DNA of 58,000 nt from Cryptomeria japonica (lineage: Eukaryota > Streptophyta > Pinopsida > Cupressales > Cupressaceae). The notes under the pieces are model-generated. The model saw nothing but the letters and a program-made list of their open reading frames with translations, searched no databases and was not told where the DNA came from. A program made the position numbers and the translations under genes. The stretch covers positions 239,475,832 to 239,533,831 of the forward strand of contig NC_081409.1 in the NCBI RefSeq assembly GCF_030272615.1. The letters are read 5' to 3'. The stretch's first letter is position 1. Each line of letters opens with the position of its first letter. Shown here piece after piece: positions 24,501 to 36,174 of this stretch.

Positions 24501-26170
24501 CTTAGGCCTTTCATGAACTCCTTCTCTCCAACCAACATCACACTACTAGTTGAGGTCTTTTCCTTACCATCATCCGGTAAGGAAGTCATTGTGAAATTTT
24601 CACCATTCTTCTTAATGTGATACACATTCCACTTGCCATCATGTTGAGCACTAGTGTCATATTGCCAAGGTCTCCCTAGAAGAAGATGGCAAGCATCCAT
24701 AGACACTACTTCACACAAAACTTTGTCTTCATAGTCACCAATTGAAAAACTGACCCAACATTGTTCATCAACTAGTGTTTGTTGCTCCTTATTCAACCAT
24801 GATACTTTATAGGGGTTAGGATGAGGTATTTTCTTTAATCCTAACTTCTCAATCATCTCAGTAGAAGCCAAGTTCTCAGTAGAACCAGAATCAACTATTA
24901 CCTTGCATACTTTACCATTCACCAAACATTTGGTTCAGAACAAAGACTTTCTTTGTGGAGGCTCCTTATTGATTGGTGTCAAAAGTGTTCTATTGAACAT
25001 AATACATTCTCCACTTACTGGATCAGCAAGTCTTGATGAGGTGGTGTGCTATGAGGTGGTACTTTGATGGTCATCCTCTTGGGCTAGTTGCACTCTTCTT
25101 TCTCCTTGCTGGCCTGAACTGTTACTTGCTTTCTTAGGACACCTAAATGATTGGTGGCCTACTTGGTTACACGAGAAACATCTCCCAGTGAATACATTAG
25201 GGCCTCTACCTCCAAATCTGCCCCTTCCATTGCCTCTTCCACCTCTAGGATTTCCTCTATGACTTGAATCTTTCTCAGCATCTTGTTGGCTGCCCTCACC
25301 TTGTGGTCTTGATGATGAACTTCTGCCTTGAAATCTGCCCCTTCCTCTAAAGTTCTGATTACCTCTGCCACCCCTATTGCTTTGCTCACCTCTCTTTCTT
25401 TATTTTTCTTCTATTTTCAAAGCCATTTGATGACACTTATGGACTGATTCAAGATTAAACAAACTTAATTCATCTTGAATACTATATTTCAATCCATTCA
25501 AGTACGTAGCCAACTTCTGATTTTCAGTTTCAGATATTTTAGTTTTAAAGGTAAGTTTGTGAAATTCCTCTGTATGGGTACTTACATCCGTATCTTTTTG
25601 TTTCAGGTTATGTAGCTTCTTGTGGAGGGCAACTTCATAGTCTTCTGGTACAAATTGCTTCTTTATCTCAGCCAACATCCTCTTCCACGTGGTGATAGGT
25701 GCCTTATTGTTCTCAACCCTCTCATTCTGCAGGAAGTTCCACCAACTCAATGCTGGACCCTTCATCTTTGATTTGGCTATCTTCACCTTTGAACTCTTAG
25801 GTGTATCATCACATTCAAAGTAGTTTTCAAGGGCTTCCACCCAATCCATGCATTCTTCCACATTCATCTTTCCCATGAACATTGGAACATCTGGTTTGTT
25901 GTCCTTTCTTCCTACTCTTTCAAGAGCCTCCAAGAAATGTCTTTGGTCTGCTGGTATGTTCAACCTCTCCAACCGAGATACAGGTATCTCTTCCTCTTCT
26001 TCCTCACACTCCTCTTCCTCCCTTCTTCCTTCTTGTCTCTACTTGAGTCTCTTCAACTCCATCTCCATCTTCTTACTCTTTGCAAGGTGCTCCTTGAGCA
26101 TTTTGGCTAACTCCTTATTGGTAATTTTTTGAGGGAATTCATCCCCATCATTGCCTTCATTTTCTGACAT
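21530..26170 (-). pseudogene. Element B gag-pol polyprotein, single frame with seven stops
   Basis: One frame of 1,546 codons from ATG 26170 to the stop at 21530. In order: an acidic coiled start; the retrotransposon Gag domain (about 25900-25410); an Arg/Gly-rich linker; a CX2CX4HX4C knuckle (CFSCNQVGHQSFRC) at 25180-25139; aspartic protease with DSGST near 24890 and LLLGRPW near 24660; RT with CIDSRAINK and YMDD (about 23820); RNase H (ECDTSN, TDNHALSFL); integrase with an HHCC-like HX..H and CFIC, then DFVLGLP, DRFSK, SDRDPKF and the distal Glu context; a GPF-like LGPCKIL; and a C-terminal chromodomain (about 21690-21560). In-frame stops: TAG 26041-26039, TAA 25402-25400, TAG 25051-25049, TGA 24937-24935, TAG 23980-23978, TAA 23248-23246, TAG 22468-22466. 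I found no frameshift, so it decayed by substitution only. Confidence 0.95.
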
Positions 26171-26197
26171 CTTTCCACCTCTAGGGATCTTAGTAGT

Positions 26198-26209
26198 GCT
26201 CTGATACCA
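26198..26209 (-). promoter_or_regulatory. Primer-binding site of element B
   Basis: Minus-strand TGGTATCAGAGC, 2 nt from the 5' LTR. It is the same primer type as in element A. Confidence 0.95.
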
Positions 26210-26211
26210 CT

Positions 26212-27777
26212 TGATGTAGAGAGCACTGCAGGAAGTATCACAATGGGCTCACAGTCTACCAAACTCAAAAGGTGACTCTTCCAACCTAGTCAACCTTACC
26301 CACTCTTGGTGAGGATGTGAAGGACCACCCTCACACAACCCTTAGACCTATACAAGGCCAAACCCAATCCCTTATGGGTTACTCAACTTAGACACAAAAG
26401 TTGCTTCAGAGACTCAATCCCCTAATGAGACTCAAATAGGGCAAATGACACAAATCTATCCTCTGATCCAAAGAAGCAGTAGGGACACCTTCAAGGACCC
26501 TAAACAACTAAGAATCAATCACTAGTTTGCTTCCCCAAACCTTACAATGCCAACTTCACCTTTTAGACCTACTAGACTACTAAGCCTGTCAGCAAGGAAC
26601 CGGTTAATACAAAATAAATTCCACAAAGGATGTGGTACTATTTTTACTGATTTGGAACCTCCTTCCTAAGGTTGAACAACCCCCAAGAGGGCAGAGCCTC
26701 ACCCCACTCCTACACTACCAAAACCTTACTCGGTTCACAGGCCTAATTGGCCAATTTAGGCTTGGAACACAAACAAACGCTTGGTGATGGGTGCACAGGG
26801 CTAGGACAAAGTCTTGAGAGGTCTATTCAACTTGATTTCATGTTTTTTTATCAATTTTCACCAACCCCTTGGTCCTTCTACCGATTTGCACACTTCATAC
26901 CCCAATTGGCAGGCTAAATACATGAAGATATTTAGCCTATGGCTTGCACCCACACCATAAAAATGCATTCACCAGATCCTGAGTGTTTGGGATATTAAAA
27001 CACATCATTATACCTTGCAAATTCCAAAGAGGCTTGAATTATTACCTCTGGAATTGCAAGATATAGTCCATTTAGTAGAAAAACCCCAAAACCCTAGGGT
27101 TTACAGCAGTTTTTAAAAAAAATTCAATAACTCTCTCAATACAATACCAAATTCACTCAAATTAGACTCAAATGAAAGGTACTTCACATGACTATTCAAT
27201 CATGGACCTGTATCTGACTTTCCAATCCGTACAAATCTGTACAAACATGTGATTGCTCAGAAACTGTATTTTTATCAGAATTTTGATGAAATTTTGCATC
27301 CAATTCACCTTCCAACCCTTTGGAAGTCGAAATCAAGGCCTAAATAGGCTTCTCCTAACAGGTTCAACTGAACCAAGGTGGTTGGGAACCGTTGGAACTA
27401 ACATTTAACCATTTTTTGAAAAAGTTGTCAAAGTTGCAAAAAGTTGTCAAGTGCAACTTTTGCATTTTCTTTTTGCATTTTTTGCATTCTAGGACTCCTA
27501 AATGATTTCAAACTTCTAAATGGTTCCAAAATGTCTAAAATGACTACAAAACATCAGAAATCTACCTCCTAATGCCAAAACTCATCAATATGAGAAAATG
27601 TCCTATTGGACCTAGAAGGATCCTAGTGGACTAAGGTTAACTCAAGGTTTATAGAATGTTCCTTGACCACACAAAGAGGATCAAAACACACCTATAGATG
27701 AAGGACTATCATCCTTATTACATCATGCAAACTGAGAAAACTTAAATGGAAAAATCATGCCTAGGTGCCCTGCACCA
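26212..27777 (-). repeat. Element B 5' LTR
   Basis: It runs from TGATG to TGCACCA in plus orientation. It contains poly-T/poly-A patches and a 30-bp insert near 27726-27755 that is absent from the other copy. Confidence 0.95.
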
Positions 27778-27994
27778 CACCGATCCTCGAATCACTTCTC
27801 ATCCACACCCACCTGGGCACCTTCAGCTAAAATTATTGTTACTCGGGATGGGAGGAGAGAGGGACCTTCCTTCCTATCCAGTGTGATCCATTCATTTTTA
27901 TCGTGAACATGGGATCAAAAGTGACATGCTTCCACAAAATAGTAGGGGCCCTTCCTAAGGGTGGGAGGTAAGAATAGGATTAGTCAATCCTTCA

Positions 27995-28165
27995 TCTGGG
28001 TCGTATGACTATGAAAGTGACCTGCCCCCCTCCCCAAACTAACCCGCCCCCACACTTGATCCTTTGTCTGGGTCGTATGACTGTGAAACTAACCTACCCC
28101 CCTCCCCTTACTAACCCACCCTAACGTCGATCAAAAGTCTTGCTCGTATGACTAACAAAGTGACC
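27995..28165. repeat. 72-bp period tandem repeat, about 2.3 units
   Basis: TCTGGGTCGTATGACT recurs at 27995 and 28067, and a variant GCTCGTATGACT begins near 28142. CCCCCCTCCCC and TAACCC blocks lie between them. Confidence 0.8.
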
Positions 28166-29788
28166 AAAGGAATGGGCAAGTGGTTGAATCGGAATGAAAA
28201 CTTCACGAGGATAGGGCCAACTATCTAATATTATCTCTCGGCCACTCTTCTTCCCTTTCTCTTTAGCACAACATTGGACCCTACCTCCACTATAGGGAGG
28301 GACTATAGTTAATGGCATTAACCTGCTAGAATTATTAAAGCCCAGTGCCCGGGGGGAGGGAGATATAGTTTCTATAGTTAGATTTCAACACTAGGATACG
28401 ACAGATGAAAGCTTGCTATGAGTCTAGGAGGGCCCCTACATTGCACCAAATTATCTATCATAAATTTTTTCATGGCTATTGACCTCCTCGAATAATAGAC
28501 GCCAGCTGAACAATCAGATCTCAATGGTGCGCATCTAATGTATGCTTTCTTCAAATCATATTACTCAGTTCATCTTGGCTAGTTTCCAGAGCCTCCCGCA
28601 AACCATCTATAGCTTCGTCATATGGGAGCATCCTTGGGACATATCCCCCCCACTGTAAAAATACACTAACCCTTTCTATGAAAATAGATTTCTGAGTGAT
28701 ATCAGTTTGGAGTAAGTCCAGTGCCGCCGTATTGCTGGCTATTTTGCTGACAAGAGATACAATAGTGTCCATGTGATGTGGACTCTTACCAACTACTACT
28801 CGAAATCCTAGGGCTCCCCCCTCCCTAAAAAATAAGGCCCTCGGACTAGACTATAGTTGCGAAGTGGCCAAGTGGCCCTACTATAACTATAGTAGCGGGG
28901 TGGGGGCCCCACCCCCTCTCCTTTCACCCCCCTACCATTCCACCCCACCCTGCAAGGCTACCTCAGCACTATAGTGGGGGGAGCCCCCTTTTCTATAGTT
29001 GTAGGGTTCGATTCTATATGTAACATGCCCCTATCAAGGCGTATTCTAGCAAGCTTATTGCTCGAAGCTTTAATTATTCTAGCTCGATTCTAGAACAACT
29101 ATAGCAGTTACTCTAGAAAATTGGAGGGGGGTTAGCAGGGGTATAGTTATTTACTGCTCGCCCCCTACTATTCGTGTGTGCCCCCTCCAAGAGGTAGATT
29201 AATTGTGGGGGGTTATATTGCCCCCTACAATTCAACTCTCTTCCCACCCACCCCGTAGTCAAGCCCTACAATTCTATGGGACTGGGGGCCCCTACCATTC
29301 TATAGACCTAGTGAGTTGCTCAAATTAACTTGCCCTAGGGGTGGGTGCCCGGAAGAGGCAATGGGGGTCGGATTAGTGAGGGGTTTCTTAATGAACACAT
29401 TAATGAACCTATGCCATTCTCTAAGTTCTTCTAGCAACTATAATTGTTACTCTAGCCCCCTACTATTCTATGGGGATTCCCTACAACAATTATATGGGGG
29501 AACTAGCTATCTCAATGAATCTTGCTTGAAGAAGTTGTTAGTTTTTTCCAGGCTTTGACCATGTCTCCCACTTCCGCAGTAAATATGGCCCAAGACAGTT
29601 TCACAGATTGAGGTCGGAATGGGATTGGGTGTTTCACGTCTTGCCGTAGTACCCGGTTGGATGAATGCGGATTCAAACCTCATGGATCAATCATCCACAC
29701 CTATTCATCTGATGCCATAGAACGGGGTAGGGGTAGGGGTGGGTAGGCATACATTAATCAAGTGGGGGGGTGGGAAACTCTAGTTTCA

Positions 29789-29933
29789 CCCTACTATTCT
29801 AAAGGCTCGATTCTATACGTAACATGCCAACACCATAATCTAGCAGGATGGGAAACTCCCCTACTATTTGTATGGGTCGCCCTACTATTCTAAAGGCTCG
29901 ATTCTATACGTAACATGCCAACACCATAATCTA
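29789..29933. repeat. Exact 54-bp direct repeat
   Basis: 29789-29842 and 29880-29933 are identical, each running from CCCTACTATTC through TATACGTAACATG to AATCTA. A 37-bp spacer holds another copy of the CCCTACTATT core. Confidence 0.9.
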
Positions 29934-30152
29934 CCGACTCTAATTTGTTAATTCGAGCTAATAATTTGGTCCAATTTGATTAGGGGAATCGCTAAGTGAT
30001 TCGTGGGTAGGCGTAGCCACCTACTCTAGCCCAACTTATAATAGTAGTAGGGCCTCCCACTTCTTGATTATATACGTAACATGGGTGGGAGGGCCCTAAC
30101 CTATTTGCCATGGTAGTGAGTGGGGGGTAGGTCAAATCCATTGGTAGAGGTA

Positions 30153-30259
30153 GGTTCCATTTGAATGGGTAGGGGTAGGTTTCTTACTATTATAATTAGG
30201 GACCATGTGGGGGGATAGGTAAAATCCATGGGGTTCCATTTGAATGGGTAGGGGTAGGT
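30153..30259. repeat. Exact 28-bp direct repeat
   Basis: 30153-30180 and 30232-30259 are identical, ending GGGTAGGGGTAGGT. Related GTCAAATCCAT pieces occur around them. Confidence 0.85.
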
Positions 30260-30303
30260 CAAATCCATCCTTCCTTCCTTAGGCCTTCCTTCCATCCGGA
30301 TAT

Positions 30304-30849
30304 TGTTGGTATATGTGCAGAGCATGATGACATGATGATATTGTATGTTGTCATTGATGTCAATATGCTGAAGTATGAACCGGTATGATGATGTAAACCG
30401 GTATTTGTGAAAAAGTGAAGCGGTAAGTTTGTTCAAGGTGAACTGGTATGTTGGAATGAGAACCGGTATATGGAAGTTTTGTATCAGGGTTTCATTTGGC
30501 ATGACTACCGATTGGTAGTCTCAGCTTCAGGGTTTCCAGATGATGCATTCCAAGATTGTGCGATTCAACTGATGACATCTTGTGATGAGCTAGCTTTGTA
30601 ATGAAGACCCGATAAGTGTTGCCACGTCAGCCTTGTGCGTGTGAAGGATTTCCTTGAGGATCTTGCATGGAGATTGATCCTATCTACCTCAGGAATGTGT
30701 GAAGTCTCTGTAAGCAGGGGAGAGCGCGTGATGAGTTATCAGCTTCCTGAAGCGGCAAAGAATGAACGTTGGAGAATGTCTTGAGATCTGTTCATGACTG
30801 TTGTATTCAATGCAGTGTGATTAATGGTCAGGATTGAATCGACTGGACT
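30304..30849 (+). mobile_element. Sirevirus-like LTR fragment (truncated)
   Basis: It begins TGTTGGTAT and has ACCGGTAT repeats and TTGTCATTGATGTCAA, resembling the LTR starts of element A and of the LTR at 47348-49845. Unlike most elements here it points to the plus strand. It stops where the miniature element begins. No second copy, PBS or target duplication was found. Confidence 0.6.
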
Positions 30850-31102
30850 TGTTACAAGCTAGGGTTGCCTTTGCACCAAAAGATCGACCTGTCAATGCCC
30901 GATACAACCACTAGACTTATAGAATCCACAAGAGGCTGTTAAACCATGTCATGAATCTCCGTGAGGGACGCTGGCCCACTGCCAACAATCCCCCTCCCAA
31001 CGTCACTCGTCGCGTCCTGCGTGATTCAAACCTGTGACCAAGCTCTGATACCACTTGTTACAAGCTAGGGTTGTCGTTGCACCAAAAGATTGACATGTCA
31101 AT
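30850..31102 (-). mobile_element. Miniature LTR element (TRIM/SMART-like)
   Basis: On the minus strand: a partial 5' repeat (31056-31102), a PBS TGGTATCAGAGC (31042-31053), an interior of only about 45 bp, a PPT GGGAGGGGGAT (30998-30988), then a 138-bp 3' LTR (30987-30850) that starts TGTTGGC and ends GTAACA. The two repeat copies share TGTTACAAGCTAGGG and following bases with a few changes. With no coding capacity and only PBS plus PPT inside, it fits the TRIM/SMART class. Its 5' LTR is cut short where the palindrome turns. Confidence 0.75.
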
Positions 31103-31135
31103 CTTTTGGTGCAACGGCAACCCTAGCTTGTAACA
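31056..31135. repeat. 80-bp near-perfect palindrome
   Basis: The first 40 bases are the reverse complement of the last 40, with one mismatched pair and no spacer (centre between 31095 and 31096, GACATGTC). It consists of the LTR end of the miniature element and an inverted copy of it. Confidence 0.95.
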
Positions 31136-34100
31136 AATATTAGTAGTGGTATTAAAGGACTTACCCTATAGAACTACCCCTACATAGGTAGGACCATCCA
31201 TCCTTCCTCTGGTTTCCTTCCAAGTTGTTTATGTGGGCCGAAGTGGTCCCATACCTAGTAGCCAACTAATCATCCCTAAGTCTCCATCCTTCTTTCCTTT
31301 CCTTTCATCCTTCTCTCCTTCTTGTTTCCTTCCAATCAAAACTAAATCTACTTTGTTTGCTTTTGCATTGACCAAAAATAGTAGGGTTTATTAATTAGTA
31401 AATGGCACAACCCGCTAGAATAAGCTAAAATAAAATGAATTGACTGATTAATAAGAGTTGGGTGGGGCTCCATAAGTGACGTTGTCGCTGCCCTTAGAAT
31501 AGTAGGGGCCTTCCCACCCACCCCAACTTAGGCATCTACTGACTACCATAGAATTTTAGGGGCCCTTCCCCCCTACCTCTATCTTAGAGCCAATGTTCTA
31601 TCGGGAGCTCCTTTTATTGAAGGTCTAGAAGGGACTTCTTTGTTGGTGAAGTCGTGGGGGATAATGCCAGCTTGCATCTCCCTCCATTTGTTCATTTTTT
31701 TCCTAAATCTGCCATGCCCCACTATTTGAATCGAATGATGCGCCTCTCTTTCCTACAAAGCCTTTGTGAAGTTAGTCGTCCACCCGGACCTGATCCCGAC
31801 ATAGAAATTGATCGAGATCAAATAAAGAAAGCCTATCTTCCCAAAAAGGTATCACCCACCTCAGGATGAGACACCCTCTAAACCTTTCTACTAATGGCAA
31901 GTCGGTTCATTGAGCCGAGAAGGAAAGAACACTAATGGGAGGGATCGATTGAGGGGATGTGGTGGCGAGGAAGGAACAGATAGGTGGGGCCAACTTCATG
32001 CAATTCTAGTAGGCTCCTCTCAAAACAACTACAATTCTATGGGGGTAGGGGCCCCATAGATTTAATTGAAGGTAATCCCCTTAGAATAGTAGGGGCACTT
32101 GATAGTTTCTAGCCCTAACCCTGTAGGGGCTTGATTGGGGCTAGTCCTACTATTCGCAAGGGGGCTTGACTGAAGGACCCCTACAATTCTATGGGCCAGC
32201 CGAATAGTAGGGGGCCCACCCCAATCTATAGCCTCCCACCCACCCCAGTCAAGTTACTAGTAGTAGCTATTGACTCATACCCATACTTGTAGTTCATCAC
32301 GAGTAGTTCCAGTGGTTGATTTTGTGCACCCGCAGTACCTGTAGTCCACCTAGTCGAGACATCAGTTGTTGGAAGAAGCAGTCATTGATGCAATCAACTA
32401 AGTAGTTTCAAAGTCCGTTGATCCAGCCCTCTGGCACTAATATTGGCCCAATCCTAGGTTTTGTGGATCAAGTAGACCCAGTCGATGTTGTCGATTGGCC
32501 TTTGCGATCTCCATGAGTAGCATATCCCTCTCCAGGTGCATAAGAAGTCGATCCGGTACCAGTAGATCCAATAGCATCAGTAGTTCCATCTGTTCATCTG
32601 ACCCCATCTTTCCAGAGAGTCAGTAGCGCCCTTCAGTTGGGATGAATTGGTAGAGACAAGGGCTCTTCATCTCAATCCGCCTGGAAGCATCGGAGGGATG
32701 GGAATAAATATCTGATCAAGCTTTTCTTAGCCAAAATAAACTATAGGCATCCGGAAGGGAATAAATATCTTTATCCCTTGTCTCCAATGGTGAACTACCT
32801 TTGCTTGTTGTCGCAGTGCTGCTACCTACGAGTAAGCGACACAATCTGGGACTTTCATTGGGGGAAGGATGAAGGAGAGTTGGGATTGGTTAAGCATTTG
32901 GATCAACTGGGTCAGCTGGAACCAGTCAATGAAGTTGTCTTTCCCCCTGCGAGCCTCAATAGTAGGTAACTACCATAGTGCTTAGAGACCAGTTCCTGCT
33001 ACTTCATCTCGATCAACATCCAACGCTAGAACCCACCTGTCTATTCTCGCTCCCCTGAGAAAGGGGCTCCTATCCGATTCCCATTAGTCTAGTATTCCAT
33101 GCTTCGATCCGCCTTCTTGATGAACCTTGCCAGAGAAGGAAGGAATCATTGATCAGTCGCTTGAACCACGTGGATGGATAGCAAACCACTACTGGTCGAT
33201 GGATTGCTACCACCTAGCCTTATAGACGAGACAAGCGTGGACCCGAAACCAGGCATGGAATCAAATGATTTGGTTAGTTTCGCTTGTTTTTTTGCGTGAA
33301 TAGTTCACACCTTGTTGGATTATCAAATGATTGATAGCTGGTGGACCCAGGGAGATAAGAACATCCAGTCACTCCTTGCAAAAAAGTAGTGCCCTCGTTT
33401 TCGTTCAACGATTGGGTGTTGTGTCAATCAATCTCCCTCCTAGAATGGAGAAAGAGATATGCCCACCCGATGCTCTAACCCGATGCGTGTTCCCACCACG
33501 ACTGATGAATACCTGGATTTTGAGCCCAACGCCCTATAGGGTCGAACTACCCATAGAATAGCCCCCCACCCTGGCTTGATAGCCTAAGGGTTGGGAATAG
33601 GCCCTACTATTTGAAGGGCGGAACATCTGGAGGTTAACTCTGTAACCTTCACTATCGTTTAGGTGATGGGTCGGCACTATAATCCTTGGAACTAAGATTG
33701 AGGTGGGAGGGAGTTTTAGTTCCTTATATTCTAGAACTATTTAGCGGTAGATTAATGTGGAATTAATTAGCTTGCTAGAATATGCTAGAATAATCAATCA
33801 AGCCCTAAAATTTTATGGTAGATTAATTAGCCTGTTAGCCCTTTAGAATAGTAGGGGGATCTCCCTAAAATTCTATGGGGGGTGGGAACTAAGGAGGATA
33901 TAGTTGCGTATTCTAGCAAGCTCCCTACAATTCTATGGGAATTCACTGATAAATGAAAAAGTATAGTTGTCATTAAGTTTCTTTGAAACTAATTTCCAAT
34001 GTCTCTACCTAGCAACCCAAGTAGAGGTTCAAATCGGTGGTATGATGGGGTGGCGATAGCGATGTGTGTAGTGTTTTCTACCAATCCAATGCTTGTTTTC

Positions 34101-35152
34101 TGCCAATCCATTTCTTCTATTTCTTTCCCCTCTCCTATTAGGCAGGATGGTTAGCACCGCTCATTCATGCATTTCATTGTTTCCCCCTCAATGCAGCCAA
34201 TTAGGAGCAGGTTGGTTCTATCTATGCCCCCATCCATCAACTCAGAGAAAAGGTTGAACCGATTACTTCTCTATCAGGTTGGACCGCCATAAAATGGTAG
34301 GGTTCGTATGTCAATGCGGATGAACTACGGGGCGGGCCCATGCCCACCACCCAACCCCACACACGGAGGCCCCGTCACTTTCCACCCACCATGCATACAT
34401 GCAGGGTGGGGGGTTATACTAGCAAGTTTATTCCTTTAGAATAGTAGGGGCCCTTAGTTCTTATCTATTGCTAGTGAAGAGGGTTCTATATCATTGCCCA
34501 CACACGAATAGTAGGGCTAATCATAGAACCTCCTTGCATGCAGGGGCAAGGGGGTCGTAACCTTCACTATCATTCAGGGGAGGCCCTAGCGTCTCCTCCT
34601 CCCACCCCCCCAGGGGCCTCCCACCCTACATTGGGAGGGAATAGTTATTGTGTGCATTCATAGGGCCCAATTCTAGTGGAGGTATATTATCTACTTACCA
34701 CCCTGCAGAATAATGTTGAGGTAGATGTCGCCCTGGTGAATAGTAGGGGGTGGGTGAGATCTTTTGTAGTCATATGGGCATCAACTCGATCCCCACATCT
34801 GACCAGAATGATTTATGGGTTACCCCTACTATTTTAAAGGGCTAGCAAGTTTATTAATTACAGGGGACAAGCGATGAAGCATCCCAGGGTTCATGGGGGG
34901 CTATAGGGCATCCCATCACCGATCATATTACGTATATAATTTGGGATCGACTACATCACTATCTATAGCATGGCATCAAGACATGATGAAGCATCCCATC
35001 TTATCACCAATCCGGAGATGGGGCCCTTTCTTTCTATAGTGGGCGCTAGGGAAACACCAGGATTGCGTCGCTACACTCCATATTCTAGACGTTATGTGAT
35101 ATGATCTATCGCATTATAATACAATCCATCGACCTCTCTTTTCTACCTTGGA

Positions 35153-35225
35153 GGGGAAATAGCTCAGTCAGTTATAGTGCTGGTTTGTCACGCCAAAAGT
35201 CGCGGGTTTGAACCCCGTTTTCTCT
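35153..35225 (+). tRNA. trnD: tRNA-Asp (GUC), bacterial/native-mitochondrial type
   Basis: A 73-nt cloverleaf. Acceptor GGGGAAA pairs with TTTCTCT, using G-U pairs. The D arm starts GCTC with loop AGTCAGTTA. The anticodon loop TTGTCAC holds GTC at 35187-35189. The variable loop is AAGTC and the T arm is GCGGG-TTTGAAC-CCCGT. One mismatch occurs in the D stem and one C-A in the anticodon stem. GTCGCGGGTTTGAACCCCGT closely follows bacterial tRNA-Asp. As recalled, angiosperm mitochondria usually use a chloroplast-type gene here, so a native-type copy favours a non-angiosperm source. Inside the nucleus it is probably a fossil, since no CCA or known nuclear context is seen. Confidence 0.75.
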
Positions 35226-35814
35226 AGCCTATGGATAGTCCCTCGAGGCCCACTTGTTCTTTTTCAGCATTGGACAAGATTCAGACGCCGGTTTTGTGAA
35301 TTGGCTCAATAGTGGCAAAGCATGAATCGTCCTACTATCTTCTCTATATCCAAAAACAAGTGTGGGGTTGGGTGGGGGAATGGGCCCACCCTGCAGGCAG
35401 TGCTAGCCATTCAGGGTGTTCATAGGGAACTATAGTTCCTTCCCTTGTAGGGTACCCTAGTCAATCTTCATCAGAATAATGTTGTCGCCATTTGAGCAGC
35501 GAAACTAGACTAGACTAAACTAAACTAAAATATAGTCGGGGGAACTAGCTGAATAGTAGGGCCCTCCTACTTAATTATTATGTAGGGTGGACCCATGTTG
35601 TTCGATTCTAGAACTATTTGCCCCCTACTATTCATGAAGGGCCCCTCAACTAAAAGCCAACCAGAGTCTACCAGTCAATTCTTGATTGGAACCTGCTAGA
35701 GTAAGGGCCTGGGCTAGACTACACTGAACTAAACTGTAGTCGAGGGGGTTCAATAGTCTAGTGGGGTGGTCCTCTCCTAGGTACTTCGGGGTGGTTCGCT
35801 TAATTCAATTATCG

Positions 35815-35829
35815 CCCCCCCCCCCCCCC
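35815..35829. repeat. C15 homopolymer
   Basis: Fifteen consecutive C residues, likely length-variable. Confidence 0.9.
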
Positions 35830-36174
35830 AAACTATAGATAGGGCTCTCGACCGCCTTAAAACCCCGCCTCCCCCTCTTCTAATTAACTCTGGTAGGGGG
35901 GTGGGGTGGGTATACATTGGGAGAGTGCCCTCAGGCTCGATCGGTTGGTCGCGATTTGAGAAAAGTAGGTCCATATAATTTGAGTCCTTGACTATAGTAC
36001 CATAGCCTCCTCCCACCCACCCCTAGGGTGAGTCGTTCATTAATAACGCCTGCTGTAATAAGGGCTAGAATCAAGGGTGGGCCCCTACTATTTTATGGTG
36101 GAGGAGATAGTTTGGTCAATGCCCTCTAATTGTAAGTGATTGGTGTAATAATCAATCATTCTCTTTCCAACTCA

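Larger units (their letters stand above)
19962..27777 (-). mobile_element. Element B: full-length Ty3/gypsy chromovirus
   Basis: It has LTRs of 1546 and 1566 bp, a PBS for initiator tRNA-Met, one gag-pol frame ending in a chromodomain, and a perfect 5-bp target duplication CACCG at 19957-19961 and 27778-27782. Termini are TG...CA on the minus strand. It is structurally complete, but its frame has seven premature stops. The LTRs differ at five places in the first 145 bp compared, which suggests an insertion age similar to that of element A. The chromodomain places it among the chromoviruses; I cannot settle the lineage by eye. Confidence 0.96.
27778..30303. other. NUMT block 2, no gene recognised
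   Basis: It continues the mitochondrial-like DNA after element B, with GC-rich runs, many CCCTACTATTCTA-type motifs, several direct repeats and no recognisable gene. The longest frame, 28551-28772 on the minus strand (73 codons), has a plausible helical sequence but no family I know. Confidence 0.55.

Noticed and set aside
25400-25402. Gag-pol frameshift in element B
   Set aside because: A first reading suggested one, but recounting the bases shows that the downstream zinc knuckle is in the same frame as gag; only a TAA intervenes.
34020-34060. A second tRNA from GAGGTTCAAATC
   Set aside because: No acceptor or anticodon arms could be folded around it.
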